From NCBI GenBank assembly GCA_025774935.1, contig JALGZK010000013.1, positions 26,391-90,390 on the forward strand: 64,000 nt of DNA. Direction: 5' to 3'. The translations under genes and the position numbers were made by a program. The notes under the pieces are model-generated. The model worked only from the letters and a program-made list of their open reading frames with translations. It did no database searches and had not been told where the DNA came from. Numbering within the stretch: the stretch's first letter is position 1; the number at the start of each line of letters is the position of its first letter. The DNA comes from a bacterium (lineage in GTDB: Bacteria; Joyebacterota; Joyebacteria; Joyebacterales; Joyebacteraceae). Below are positions 26,453-35,876 of this stretch, one piece after another.

Positions 26453-26998
26453 CTAGAGCCCGAGGTCGTCGCTGATCCCCTGCATCGACGCGAGCGCGAC
26501 CCCGATGAAGTCCTCGAGCGTGAGTCCCATCTCGCTGCACGCCTGGATCTGCTCGCGCGAAGCGCCGGCCGCGAACCGCTTCTCGCCGAACCGCCGCATC
26601 ACGAAGTCGACGTCGAGGCCCGCCAGCTTCTTGTCGGGGTGCATGAGCGCCGAGGCCACGATGAGGCCCGTAACCGGGTCGCTCGCGTAGAGCGCCCTGT
26701 CCATCTGGCTCTCCCGCGGGACGTGGTCGTTGTGCGCCTTCACCGCGTGGATGATCTCGTCCGAAAAGCCCATTCCGGCCAGCATTTCGGCCGAAAGGAG
26801 CCCGTGGCGGTCCGGCTCGTCGAAGGTCTCGTCGTAGTCCAGGTCGTGCATGAGCCCCGCCATCGCCCACGATTCCGTGTCCTCACCGAGCCTCTCCGCG
26901 AGCCCTGCCATGACGGCCTCGGTCGCCAGCATGTGCTTGAAGAGGTTCTTGTTCTTGCAGTTCTCCTTGAGGACCTTGATGTTCTCGTCTCTCGTCAT
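26453..26998 (-). CDS. HD-domain phosphohydrolase-like protein
   Basis: The 181-residue product shows the HD-domain metal motifs: His in FKHMLATEAVM, the HD pair in GLMHDLDYDETFDEPDRHG, then HNDHV and a later Asp in YASDPVTGLIVA. These are typical of HDIG-type hydrolases of unknown nucleotide or phosphate substrate. The start is ATG 26998 with GGGGGAGG four bases upstream; an upstream GTG overlaps that site. It follows recG by 61 bases and may be co-transcribed with it. The substrate is unknown. Confidence 0.82.
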   Translation of the reverse strand: MTRDENIKVLKENCKNKNLFKHMLATEAVMAGLAERLGEDTESWAMAGLMHDLDYDETFDEPDRHGLLSAEMLAGMGFSDEIIHAVKAHNDHVPRESQMDRALYASDPVTGLIVASALMHPDKKLAGLDVDFVMRRFGEKRFAAGASREQIQACSEMGLTLEDFIGVALASMQGISDDLGL

Positions 26999-27059
26999 GC
27001 GCCCTCCCCCCACTGCCGCCTGCCGCCGTCGGTCCGATCACCGAAGCGCCGGCCGCGTG

Positions 27060-29228
27060 CTACCCCACGTCGATGAACGTCTCCCTGTCCCTGAACCTCC
27101 GCTCGATCGCCGCCCTCACGAGCGCCGCCTCGGCCCCTTTCATCCCCGGATCGTCGTCGACGAACGCGAACGCGTCGTCGCGCGCGCGAACGAGGAGCCG
27201 CGAGTCGCGGGCGAGGTCGGCCACAGAGAACCGCGGGAGCCCGTGCTGCCTGACACCGAGGAACTCGCCCGGCCCCCTGATCTCGAGGTCGCGCTCGGCT
27301 ATCTCGAACCCGTCGTTCGTATCGGCGAGGACGCTGATCCTCTCCCTCGCCTCGTCGGACGCGCCGGGCCCGACCATGAGGACGCAGTACGACCTGTGCG
27401 CTCCTCTCCCGACCCTCCCGCGCAGCTGGTGGAGCTGCGCCAGTCCGAACCGCTCGGCGTGCTCGATGACCATCACGGTCGCGTTCGGCACGTCGACCCC
27501 TACCTCGACGACGGTCGTCGACACGAGGAGGTCGGTCGCGCCCTTCTTGAACCCGTCCATCACCGCGTCCTTCTCCTCCGGCTTCATCCGACCGTGGATG
27601 AGACCGACGGTCGCGTCCTCGAAGACCTTCCCCTTGAGTTCCTCATACATCTTCGTCGCGGCCGAGAGCTCCACCTTCTCTGACTCCTCGACGAGCGGGT
27701 AGACGACGAAGACCTGCCGCCCCTCCCCGATCTCCTTCCTCAGGAACTCGTAGACGCGGGTGCGCGCCGCCTCGTCGCGGACGGCGGTCGCGACCGGAGT
27801 CCTTCCCGGCGGCAGCTCGTCCAGGACGGACACGTCGAGGTCACCGTAGACGGTGAGTGCGAGCGTCCTCGGGATGGGGGTAGCCGTCATGACCAGGATG
27901 TCCGGCGTCTTCCCCTTCGCCCGGAGCGCCGCGCGTTGAACGACGCCGAACCGGTGCTGCTCGTCGACGACCGCGAGCGCGAGGTTCCCGAACTTAGTTC
28001 CCTCCTGGATGAGCGCGTGAGTCCCGACGACGACCTCCGCCTCGCCGCTCTCGATGAGACGGAGCGCCTCCTCCCGGTCGGCCGCCTTCATGCCTCCGCG
28101 GAGGAGCACGACCCTGTCGCCGAGCGGCTCCAGGAGCGCCGTGATGTTCTCGTAGTGCTGCTCCGCGAGGATCTCGGTCGGAGCCATGATCGCTGCCTGG
28201 TATCCGTCGGCGACCGCCTGGTGCATCGCCGCCGCCGCCACTACCGTCTTCCCGGAGCCGACGTCGCCCTGTAGGAGCCGGTTCATCGCCCGGGCGCCGG
28301 CCATGTCCCTGCGGATCTCGCCGATGACCCGCTCCTGCGCCCCGGTCAGCTCGAACGGCAGCGACGCGAGGAGCCGCCCGTGCTCCTCATCGCTCCAGTC
28401 GAACCGGACCGCCGGGCCGCCGGTCGCGCCGCGGAGTTTCCTGAGCGCGACGATGACCTGAAAGAGGAAGAACTCCTCGTACGCCAGACGCGACCGCGCC
28501 CGCTCCGCCCGCTCGAGCGACGGCGGGAAGTGGACGTCCCCCATCGCGTCGCGGAGTCCGGGCAGAGAATGCTTCCTCCGGACGCCGGCCGGTAGCGGAT
28601 CGACGAGCCCGTCGATAAACCGGTCGATGGCCGTCTTCATGATGCGGCGAATGCGCCTGCCGGAGAGCTCCCCGATCTGCGAGTACTCGGGGACGATCCT
28701 GCCGGCGTGGACGAGCTCCGCGGCCTCGTCCTCCCGGATGACCTCGAACGCGGGGTTCACGAACTCCGTCCGCCTCGCGTGCTTGTCGAAGCGCACCTCG
28801 CCGGACACGACCGCCTTCGTCCCCTTCTCGAGCACGTTCTGGAGGTAGGGCTGGTTGAACCACCGGGCGAAGATCGCTCCGGTGTCGTCCTCGAGGGCCG
28901 CCACGAACGTCGACCGCCGGCCGCGCCTTGCCACGTCGCACGAGAGCACGCGGACAACGACCGTCACGCGGTCCCCGACCTTGAGCGTGTCGACGTCGGC
29001 GATGCGGGACCAGTCGGTGTACGCGCGGGGCACGTAGTAGAGGAGGTCCTCGATGGTCTCGACGCCGCCCTTCTCGAAGAGCGCGGCCATCTTGGGGCCG
29101 ACGCCCTTCAGGTATCGGACGTCGGAGTGGAGAGTCGTCTCGGTGGCGATTCCGGTCCTCCGTTCTCGGGACGCGCCGGGACGTGCGGGGCGACCGCGGG
29201 CGGCCGGGCGTGGCCACCGTCGGGTCAC
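27060..29228 (-). CDS. recG: ATP-dependent DNA helicase RecG
   Basis: The product (about 720 residues) remodels stalled replication forks and branched DNA. Visible are the N-terminal helix-hairpin-like VRYLKGVGPKMAALF, an OB wedge domain (about 90-190), Walker A GDVGSGKT, Walker B DEQHRFG, TATPIPRTLALT, GRVGRGAH (motif VI) and the C-terminal block EIRGPGEFLGVRQHG. The start is unclear: the promoter at 29252-29280 places transcription start near 29245, so a TTG at 29249 is excluded. The first possible start in the transcript is GTG 29228, which has no ribosome-binding site. The only good site, GGAGG at 29157-29161, is six bases before an ATC codon (29150-29148), right where RecG homology begins. 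Confidence 0.93.
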   Translation of the reverse strand: MTRRWPRPAARGRPARPGASRERRTGIATETTLHSDVRYLKGVGPKMAALFEKGGVETIEDLLYYVPRAYTDWSRIADVDTLKVGDRVTVVVRVLSCDVARRGRRSTFVAALEDDTGAIFARWFNQPYLQNVLEKGTKAVVSGEVRFDKHARRTEFVNPAFEVIREDEAAELVHAGRIVPEYSQIGELSGRRIRRIMKTAIDRFIDGLVDPLPAGVRRKHSLPGLRDAMGDVHFPPSLERAERARSRLAYEEFFLFQVIVALRKLRGATGGPAVRFDWSDEEHGRLLASLPFELTGAQERVIGEIRRDMAGARAMNRLLQGDVGSGKTVVAAAAMHQAVADGYQAAIMAPTEILAEQHYENITALLEPLGDRVVLLRGGMKAADREEALRLIESGEAEVVVGTHALIQEGTKFGNLALAVVDEQHRFGVVQRAALRAKGKTPDILVMTATPIPRTLALTVYGDLDVSVLDELPPGRTPVATAVRDEAARTRVYEFLRKEIGEGRQVFVVYPLVEESEKVELSAATKMYEELKGKVFEDATVGLIHGRMKPEEKDAVMDGFKKGATDLLVSTTVVEVGVDVPNATVMVIEHAERFGLAQLHQLRGRVGRGAHRSYCVLMVGPGASDEARERISVLADTNDGFEIAERDLEIRGPGEFLGVRQHGLPRFSVADLARDSRLLVRARDDAFAFVDDDPGMKGAEAALVRAAIERRFRDRETFIDVG

Positions 29229-29251
29229 TCGTCGCGGCGGAGTCGCCAAGG

Positions 29252-29280
29252 ATTCTAGACCAGCGCCGAAACGGGGTCAA
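29252..29280 (-). promoter_or_regulatory. recG promoter
   Basis: Minus strand TTGACC (29275-29280), 17-bp spacer, TAGAAT (29252-29257). Confidence 0.8.
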
Positions 29281-29307
29281 GACGGCCGAGACGGCCCCCG
29301 AAAGACC

Positions 29308-29336
29308 TTGCAAGGCCGTGGGACCCGTGCTAGATT
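29308..29336 (+). promoter_or_regulatory. rpmB promoter
   Basis: TTGCAA (29308-29313), 17-bp spacer, TAGATT (29331-29336). It is divergent from the recG promoter, with 27 bp between the two -35 boxes. A short leader of about 25 bases precedes rpmB. Confidence 0.75.
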
Positions 29337-29368
29337 CATGAATTCGTGACCGAACTACGGAGGACACC

Positions 29369-29572
29369 ATGTCGAGACGCTGCGATATCTGCGGGAAACA
29401 CCCGCGCGTGGGACACAACGTCAGCCACGCTCACAACGTGACGAAGCGCCGGTGGTCGCCGAACCTCCAGCGCGTGCGCGTCGTCGTGAACGGCACGCCG
29501 AAGAAGATCCTCGTCTGCACGTCCTGCATCCGCTCGGGCGCGGTGGACAAGCTCAAGAAGACGGCATCGTAG
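29369..29572 (+). CDS. rpmB: Ribosomal protein bL28 (zinc-ribbon form)
   Basis: The 67-residue product matches L28: [19 protein letters not shown] at the start, [14 protein letters not shown] in the middle, and [15 protein letters not shown] at the end. The two CxxC pairs make this the zinc-binding form of the protein. GGAGG five bases before ATG 29369 supports the start. It is a single-gene unit with its own promoter and a clear terminator. Confidence 0.97.
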   Translation: MSRRCDICGKHPRVGHNVSHAHNVTKRRWSPNLQRVRVVVNGTPKKILVCTSCIRSGAVDKLKKTAS

Positions 29573-29598
29573 ACGGGGAAGCGGGTGTGGAAGAACGA

Positions 29599-29632
29599 GA
29601 GGGGCCCTCGGAAGAGGGCCCCTCGTCTCTTT
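29599..29632. terminator. Terminator between rpmB and the anti-sigma kinase gene
   Basis: A perfect 11-bp stem GAGGGGCCCTC/GAGGGCCCCTC (29599-29609, 29614-29624) with a GGAA tetraloop, followed by GTCTCTTT on the plus strand. It can also serve the converging minus-strand gene that stops at 29671. Confidence 0.85.
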
Positions 29633-29670
29633 GGTGGCGTCGCCGGACAGGGCGCGAGCGTCCCCGGGAG

Positions 29671-30126
29671 CTACACCTCTCCCCCGGTCCCGTCCCCCGC
29701 TCCCTTCGTGATCTTGCGCATCCTGACGGTCGTGCCCGTCTCCTCCGACATCTCGAATTCGACCTCGTCCATCGTCGCCCGCATGATGAAGACCCCCCGC
29801 CCCGAGCACTTCATGCAGTGCTCTTCGTCGGTCGGATCCCACACGCAGCTCTCGTCGAAGCCCTCGCCCTCGTCGTGAACGCTGATCCGGATCTCGTCAG
29901 GGTCCCACTCGCAGTTGACGGTCACCTTCTTGTCCTTGTCGAGCCGGTTGCCGTGGACTACGGCGTTCGTCACCGCCTCGATCATAGCCAGCGCCACTTC
30001 GTTCTGGGTCTTCCCGTCGAGTGTCTTGAAGTGCTCGCAGCCGAGGAGAATCTCGTCGACACGCTCAAGCGTCTCGTACTCGCTAGGAAGCACGAGTCTC
30101 TGGCTCCCAGACCCCGCATCAGACAT
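29671..30126 (-). CDS. Anti-sigma factor serine kinase, RsbW-like ATPase
   Basis: The 151-residue product is a stand-alone GHKL ATPase domain. It has the N-box AMIEAVTNAVVHGN, G1 box VHDEGEGFD and G2 box SGRGVFIMRATMDEVEF of the RsbW/SpoIIAB family. These bind a sigma factor or partner and phosphorylate a STAS-domain antagonist. A Cys pair (CVWDPTDEEHCMKC) in the ATP-lid region is a common variant in proteins of this kind. The start is taken as ATG 30126; upstream in-frame residues are basic and lie in the gap after the STAS gene. It follows the STAS gene by 22 bases, so they form a partner-switching pair. The target sigma factor is not in the window. Confidence 0.88.
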   Translation of the reverse strand: MSDAGSGSQRLVLPSEYETLERVDEILLGCEHFKTLDGKTQNEVALAMIEAVTNAVVHGNRLDKDKKVTVNCEWDPDEIRISVHDEGEGFDESCVWDPTDEEHCMKCSGRGVFIMRATMDEVEFEMSEETGTTVRMRKITKGAGDGTGGEV

Positions 30127-30148
30127 GGTCGCTCTCTCGGTCGGGTCG

Positions 30149-30484
30149 CTAGAAGCTCTCGATCGCTTCCTTCTCCGTTGCGTACGTGTCAAAGATCGTC
30201 AACAGCTTCGTGATCATGAACAGGCTCTGGATCCGGTCGGAGACGTGCGCGAGCTTGAGCGCGCCCTCGCCCCTCTGGACGCTCGTGTAGACGGCCATGA
30301 GCGCCCCGAGCCCCGTGCTGTTGATCCACGGCACGCCCTTGAGATTGACCACGAACTTCGTCGTGCCCTTGTCGAGGAGCTGCTTGATCTCGTTCCTCAG
30401 GTTCTCACTCTCGGGTCCTCCCATGAGCTTCCCCGAGACGTGAACGATGGCGACATCACCTTCCATCTGGGTCTTTACCTTCAA
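30149..30484 (-). CDS. STAS-domain anti-anti-sigma factor
   Basis: The 111-residue product is a single STAS domain of the RsbV/SpoIIAA kind. The regulatory serine is S56 in PWINSTGLGALM, intact, so it can be phosphorylated by the kinase encoded next. Unphosphorylated it would bind that kinase and free its target. The start codon is TTG 30484, with GGAGG six bases upstream (TGGATT spacer); no ATG is as well placed. A TTG start suggests translation is kept low compared with the kinase. Confidence 0.92.
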   Translation of the reverse strand: MKVKTQMEGDVAIVHVSGKLMGGPESENLRNEIKQLLDKGTTKFVVNLKGVPWINSTGLGALMAVYTSVQRGEGALKLAHVSDRIQSLFMITKLLTIFDTYATEKEAIESF

Positions 30485-31168
30485 AATCCACCTCCATCGT
30501 CTTGCGACTCGGTCGCCGGAACGGGCGAGGCGACCATGACATGCCCAACGCGGCCCCCGTGTACCACGGGGACCGGATACGATGGCGCGACTCTAACACA
30601 TGCGAGCCGGCGAATCAAAGCGGAAACGCGACGCCGGAGGCGGGACGGCGACCGGTCCTGCGCGGCAGCGACACCGTCCGCGAAGACGCCGCACCGCATC
30701 CTTGCGCCTGGGTCCGACCCGACCCCACCCGGCCCCCGAGCGTCCAAGAGGGTCGGAGGAACGCCCTCCGTAGCGGCCCGCCTCGGGACCTCGGGACCGG
30801 CTCGAACGCCCCACTTTCGGCCCGTTCCTGAGCCGATTCTGGCGTAGAACTTGCTTTTGACCCGCGTGCAGGGCTCTCCTGCGGTGGATCGACCGCGGGG
30901 GCCGTGCGGCCTGCCATGGGCGGCCGTGCGGCGCCCCGCCGACGGGGCCGTTCAGCCCCTGGAGACGACAGAAGGCCCCTCACCCACCTCCTCCTCCCGG
31001 GAGGGAGGGAGGCGTCGGGTCGCAAAACGCATTACCTGCCTGCGGCGGGGAGATCCTGCCGGGGCGAGCGCGCGCCCTCCGGGGGCCGGGAGCGCGGCCG
31101 GGTCCACGTGGGTAGGGACCCGATCACACCCGTTCCGCCACCGGTCGCCGGGGCGGATGGAGCGGACC
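30485..31168. other. Long intergenic region between the STAS gene and the tandem kinases
   Basis: About 680 bases separate the leftward STAS gene from the rightward kinase gene. I see the weak STAS promoter, no recognisable protein, no tRNA shape and no convincing rightward promoter; TAGAAC at 30845-30850 has no good -35. Frames open across it are high-G+C chance frames. The first kinase may have a long leader or an alternative-sigma promoter that I could not identify. Confidence 0.5.
30590..30618 (-). promoter_or_regulatory. Possible promoter for the STAS-kinase pair
   Basis: Minus strand TTGATT (30613-30618), 17-bp spacer, TAGAGT (30590-30595), about 100 bases before the TTG start. Both boxes deviate from consensus at two positions. 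Confidence 0.4.
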
Positions 31169-34100
31169 ATGAGCAGACTGCCAAAGACGGTATCCCTGAT
31201 CATCATTCTGGCTCTCTTCGCGATGACGGTCGACCCCATCCTGGGCCACGTCATCGGTCGGAGCGTCCCCTTCCTGAACATGAGGCTCGCCGGGGACCTC
31301 TTCCACGAGGTCATCTACCGCGCGGTCATCCTCCTGGTCGTCGCGGGAGTCTACCTCGCGCCCGGCATGTTCATGTCGCGCGTCAAGCTCGCCGAGGAAG
31401 AGGCGAAGCACCTGAACGGGAAGCTCGAGACGGTCCGGAGCATCATCGGGTTCACGATCCGCGAGACCGACGTCGAGCCGCTCGTCGCCGAAGCGTGCGA
31501 GCAGCTGATCTCGACGCGGAACTACGAGAAGGTGTGGATCGGTATCTTCGACGGGAACGGTGGCCTGGCGGCCGCCGCCGAGGCGGGATGGGGCGAGGAG
31601 TTCGACGCGCTGCGGGACGCTATGAGGAACGGGAAGCGACCGACGTGCGCGCGTTCCGCGATCACGCAGCCCGACCCGGTCGTGTTCCAGGACCCGGTCG
31701 CCGAGTGCGGCGACTGCCCGCTCAAGCCGAAGCACTACGGCCGCGGGAATCTCATCGTGCGCATCGCCGCCGGCGACAAGACGTACGGCGTCCTGTGCGT
31801 GTCCGCGCCGCCTCACACCGTGGGCGACGACGAGGAGAAGTCGCTCCTCCTGAAGGTGGCATGGGACCTCGGAATGACCCTCCGGGCGATCGAGCTCGAG
31901 AGGATGCGCTCGCGAACAGCGGACGAACTCGAGAGCGAGAGGAAGTCGGCGGAGGCGCTCGCCCGGCTGACCGACGCGGTCGTAGCGTGCGACGCCCCCG
32001 TCCACGAGATTGCCGAGAGCGTTCTCGCTCACGCCATGGCCACGACCGGTAGCAGCGAGGGTGTCGTCTGGATGTTGGACCCCAGGACCGGCGAGCCCAT
32101 CGTCCAGTCGTCAAATGGCCTCCCCTCGTCATCGAGCGCCGCGTTCGCGCAGTCCGGCAATGAGACCGGCGAGGCGGAGACCGGCGAGGCCGGGCCCCCG
32201 CCCGCTGACACGTCCCCCTCGGGGCGGTACCCCGGGCTCTGGACGTGCGTCCTCGAGACCTCAAAGACGCTCCGGACGAACGAGCCACAGCTGAGCGACG
32301 AGTGGGATGGCGTGACCGGCACGGCGTCCCCTATTTCGAGCTTCCTCGGTGTGCCCGCCGTCGCGGCGGGCCACCTCCTCGGCGTGATCGCCGTGGCGAA
32401 CTCGAGCCGCGGCTACACGCCGGAGGACGAGCAGGCGCTCGAGCGCCTCGCCGACATCTACGCCGCCGCGGCCCAGCGCCGGCTGGCGGAACAGGAGATC
32501 AGCGTGGCGGAGCGGGCCGTCGACAACTCGCTCGACCCCGCCGTGATCGCCGACGACACGGGCGCGGTCGTTCGCGTCAACGACGCCTTCCTGAAGACGT
32601 GGAACTACAGCGAAGTCCCACAGGTTCTGGGCGTCCCGGTCGGCCGCTTCCTCGTGAACCAGCAGGCCGTCTCGGAGATGCTCAACGAGCTCAAGGCCGA
32701 CGGCCGGTGGGCCGGCGACCTCGAGGCCAAGCACTCAGACGGTTCCTCGTTCCCCGTCTCAGCCTCCGCCACCGTCGCGACCGACCAGTCCGGGAAGACC
32801 CTCGCGCTGGCGTTCTCGTTCGTCGACGAGACAGAGCGCAGGACGTCTACGCTCGAGCGCGAGATCGTACGCGCCGTCTCGGCGAAGGCGGGTTCGAGCG
32901 AGGACATGCACGAGCTCTACCGGACGGTGCGACAGCAGCTCGGCAAGCTCATCGACACGCGGAACTTCTTCGTCGCTCTCTACGACGAGGAGACCGAGAG
33001 GATCGATCTTCCGCTCTTCCTCGACGAGAAGGACCAGAACCAGTTCGAGACGCTCCCACCGGGGAAGACCCTGACCGGCCACGTCGTGAGAACCCGTGCG
33101 CCGCTCCTGGCAACTGAGGAGGACGTGGCCCGCATGGTCACGACCGGCGAGATCGAGGTCGTGGGCACGCCGTGCAAGTCGTGGCTGGGCGTTCCCCTCC
33201 TCTCTCCCGAAGGAGCGATCGGTGCCATCGCGGTCCAGAGCTACACCGACGCGCGCGCATTCGGCGAGGACTCCGTGGATCTGATGTGCGACATCGCCGC
33301 GGTCGTAGCGACCGCGGTGTCCCGGAACGAGGCGGAGGGCGCCAAGAGGCACGGTGACGGGCGCTTCAACGCGATCGCGGAGACGTCGAACGACGCGCTG
33401 ATCAACGTCGACAGCCGCGGGAAGATCATCTTCTGGAACAAGTCGGCGGAGAACATGTTCGGGTACACGCCAGACGAAGCCGTCGGTCAGTCGTTCTCGC
33501 TCGTGGTGCCCGAGGGCTTCCTGCAGGCGCACGTCGACGGTCTCATGCGCGCGGTCTCGGCCGACGGTCAGGGCTACGTCCGGGCCAACGTCGAGGGCAT
33601 CGGTCTTCGCAAGGACGAGAGCGAGTTCCCGATGGAGCTCTCCATCGGCGCCTGGAAGTCGAACAACGACACCTTCTTCACGGCCGTCATCCGCGACATC
33701 ACCTCGAGGAAGCAGGCGGAGGAAGAGCTCCAGTTTTTGGGCTCGATCCCCCTCCAGGTGTCGGACGCGCTGATCGTGACCGACCTCAACTTCCGCGTGA
33801 CCTACGTCAACAAGGCCGCCGAGTATCTCTACGGGTATCCCGGCGGCGAGCTCGTCGGAAAGACGCTCGACGTCCTCTCCGCCGAGCCCTGGGGTGACGA
33901 CTTCCAGGACGAGATCCACCGGACGGTCTCGTCAGGGCGCGTGTGGAGCGGCGGGCGCATGAACCGACGGAAGGACGGAAGCACGTTCCTCGTCGAGTTC
34001 CGCGTCTCCCCTCTCAGGGACAGGCAGGGGCGTCTCTCCTCGTACATCTCGATCTTCCACGACATGACCGAGCGCAAGCGGGCGGAGCAGCTGCTCCAGA

Positions 34101-35803
34101 CGCTGAACGCCGCGGCCCTCGGCATGGAGCGCCACCTCACGGCCGATCAGATCCTCGAGGCGGTCGCCGACGAGCTCGAGAGAGTCGGGCTCTCGTGCGC
34201 GGTGCTCATGGCGTACCCAGGCAGGAGCGAGGTCACGCTGAGCTACGTGAGCAAGAGCGTCGTCTTCCCGGAGGCTGACGAGTACATCGACACGCTCGCC
34301 GTCGCGGGCGTTCCGGTCTCGGCGAACCCCGCGGACCCGATCCGGAGGGTCACGCGCGAGCGGCAGGCGATCTTCATCGAAGGTCAGCGGGGAGCCGTGG
34401 GCGGCAAGTCGGCGGCGTCCACGTGGGAGGAGGGCGACGGCCTCGCCGACATGCTCTACGCCGAACGCTCGATCCTCGCTCCGCTCATCGCCGGCGAGGA
34501 CGTCATCGGCGTTCTGGCCGTGCGCTCGGGTGAGCTCACGAGGAAGGACTCACCGGCCATCACGGCGTTCGCCAACCAGCTCGCTGCCGCGCTCCGCAAG
34601 GCGAACCTCATGCAGGAGCTCGAGAACAGCCTTCAGGAGCTCAAGAGAACGCAGGACATCCTCCTGCACGCGCAGAAGATGGAGGCGATCGGGAACCTCG
34701 CCGGAGGAGTCGCGCACGACTTCAACAACCTCCTGACCGCGATCACCGGCTACGCGGAGCTCGTGCTCCGCAGGGTCGAGGAGGGTGACCCGACGCACTC
34801 GGACGTGTCACAGATCAAGAAGGTCGGCGAGCAGGCGGCGGCCCTCACGGGTCAGCTCCTCGCGTTCAGCAGGAGGCAGCCCCTCCAGAAGAAGGTGCTC
34901 TGCCTGAACGACGTCATCTCGAACACCGACAAGATGCTCCGCAGGCTCATCGGCGAGGACGTCGAGCTCGTCGTCAACCTGGACGGAGCGCTCAGGGAGG
35001 TGAAGGCCGACTCGTCCCAGATCGAGCAGGTCATTATGAACCTCGCCATCAACAGCCGCGACGCGATGCCGGGCGGTGGAACGCTTACGATCCGCACCGA
35101 GAACGTCGCGCTCGGTGAGGAGGACTGCCAGGACGTCGGTGAGGCCACCCCGGGCGAGTACGCGCGGATCATCGTTCGGGACACGGGCGAGGGCATCGAC
35201 CAGGCGGTCGTCGACCGCATCTTCGAGCCGTTCTTCAGCACCAAGGAGGCCGGCAAGGGCACGGGGCTCGGCCTGTCGGTCGTCTACGGCATCGTCGCGC
35301 AGCACGGCGGCTGGATCGGGGTGTCGAGCGAGATCGGCGAGGGGACGACGTTCGAGGTGTACATGCCCGTCACGAACGACGTGACCGAGGAGGAACCGGT
35401 CGCGGAGGTCGCGATGGAGAAGATCCTCGGACACGGCGAGCGTATCCTGCTCGTCGAGGACGAGGACAACGTCCGTGACTTCGCCAGGAGAGCGCTCTGC
35501 GAGGGCGGCTACGAGGTCCTCGAGGCAACGAGCGCCGAGGAGGCGTTGGACATCTTCGAGAACGAGGAGAGGAAGGTCGACCTCATCTTCAGCGACGTCG
35601 TCCTGCCGGCCAAGAGCGGACTTCAGCTGGTCGAGGAGCTCCTATCGGTGAGCCCGGAGCTCCATGTTCTCCTCTCGAGCGGGTACACAGATCAGAAATC
35701 GCAGTGGTCCGTGATCGATGAAAGGGGACTCGCGTTCCTTCCGAAGCCCTACGACATCAGCGAGCTCCTCCGCACGATCCGGGAGACGATCGAACCCATC
35801 TAG
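31169..35803 (+). CDS. Hybrid sensor histidine kinase with multiple PAS/GAF domains (catalytically complete)
   Basis: The 1544-residue product has two N-terminal membrane helices (about 7-27 and 48-69). In order follow GAF (90-240), GAF (255-445), PAS (445-557), GAF (560-724), PAS (729-844), PAS (854-970), GAF (975-1145), HisKA (1157-1240), HATPase (1277-1407) and a receiver (1424-1544). Catalytic features are intact: H-box GGVAHDFNNLL with His1183, N-box MNLAINSRDAM, DTGEGID, GKGTGLGLS, and receiver Asp1476 in IFSDVVLP with a Lys in LPKPYD. It can therefore autophosphorylate and pass phosphate to its own receiver. The first GAF has a CxxCP motif (ECGDCPLKP). GGAG six bases before ATG 31169 favours this start over ATG 31157. 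A related, degenerate kinase follows downstream. Confidence 0.92.
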   Translation: MSRLPKTVSLIIILALFAMTVDPILGHVIGRSVPFLNMRLAGDLFHEVIYRAVILLVVAGVYLAPGMFMSRVKLAEEEAKHLNGKLETVRSIIGFTIRETDVEPLVAEACEQLISTRNYEKVWIGIFDGNGGLAAAAEAGWGEEFDALRDAMRNGKRPTCARSAITQPDPVVFQDPVAECGDCPLKPKHYGRGNLIVRIAAGDKTYGVLCVSAPPHTVGDDEEKSLLLKVAWDLGMTLRAIELERMRSRTADELESERKSAEALARLTDAVVACDAPVHEIAESVLAHAMATTGSSEGVVWMLDPRTGEPIVQSSNGLPSSSSAAFAQSGNETGEAETGEAGPPPADTSPSGRYPGLWTCVLETSKTLRTNEPQLSDEWDGVTGTASPISSFLGVPAVAAGHLLGVIAVANSSRGYTPEDEQALERLADIYAAAAQRRLAEQEISVAERAVDNSLDPAVIADDTGAVVRVNDAFLKTWNYSEVPQVLGVPVGRFLVNQQAVSEMLNELKADGRWAGDLEAKHSDGSSFPVSASATVATDQSGKTLALAFSFVDETERRTSTLEREIVRAVSAKAGSSEDMHELYRTVRQQLGKLIDTRNFFVALYDEETERIDLPLFLDEKDQNQFETLPPGKTLTGHVVRTRAPLLATEEDVARMVTTGEIEVVGTPCKSWLGVPLLSPEGAIGAIAVQSYTDARAFGEDSVDLMCDIAAVVATAVSRNEAEGAKRHGDGRFNAIAETSNDALINVDSRGKIIFWNKSAENMFGYTPDEAVGQSFSLVVPEGFLQAHVDGLMRAVSADGQGYVRANVEGIGLRKDESEFPMELSIGAWKSNNDTFFTAVIRDITSRKQAEEELQFLGSIPLQVSDALIVTDLNFRVTYVNKAAEYLYGYPGGELVGKTLDVLSAEPWGDDFQDEIHRTVSSGRVWSGGRMNRRKDGSTFLVEFRVSPLRDRQGRLSSYISIFHDMTERKRAEQLLQTLNAAALGMERHLTADQILEAVADELERVGLSCAVLMAYPGRSEVTLSYVSKSVVFPEADEYIDTLAVAGVPVSANPADPIRRVTRERQAIFIEGQRGAVGGKSAASTWEEGDGLADMLYAERSILAPLIAGEDVIGVLAVRSGELTRKDSPAITAFANQLAAALRKANLMQELENSLQELKRTQDILLHAQKMEAIGNLAGGVAHDFNNLLTAITGYAELVLRRVEEGDPTHSDVSQIKKVGEQAAALTGQLLAFSRRQPLQKKVLCLNDVISNTDKMLRRLIGEDVELVVNLDGALREVKADSSQIEQVIMNLAINSRDAMPGGGTLTIRTENVALGEEDCQDVGEATPGEYARIIVRDTGEGIDQAVVDRIFEPFFSTKEAGKGTGLGLSVVYGIVAQHGGWIGVSSEIGEGTTFEVYMPVTNDVTEEEPVAEVAMEKILGHGERILLVEDEDNVRDFARRALCEGGYEVLEATSAEEALDIFENEERKVDLIFSDVVLPAKSGLQLVEELLSVSPELHVLLSSGYTDQKSQWSVIDERGLAFLPKPYDISELLRTIRETIEPI

Positions 35804-35876
35804 GCGGGCCGGGCCTGGCCCCCCGCCGGCACGGACTGCCTCCCCCTCAGGGGGACGGCGTCCACTCGAGGTTACC

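Noticed and set aside
30845-30890. Promoter for the tandem kinases at TAGAAC or TTGACC
   Set aside because: Neither hexamer has a matching partner at proper spacing.
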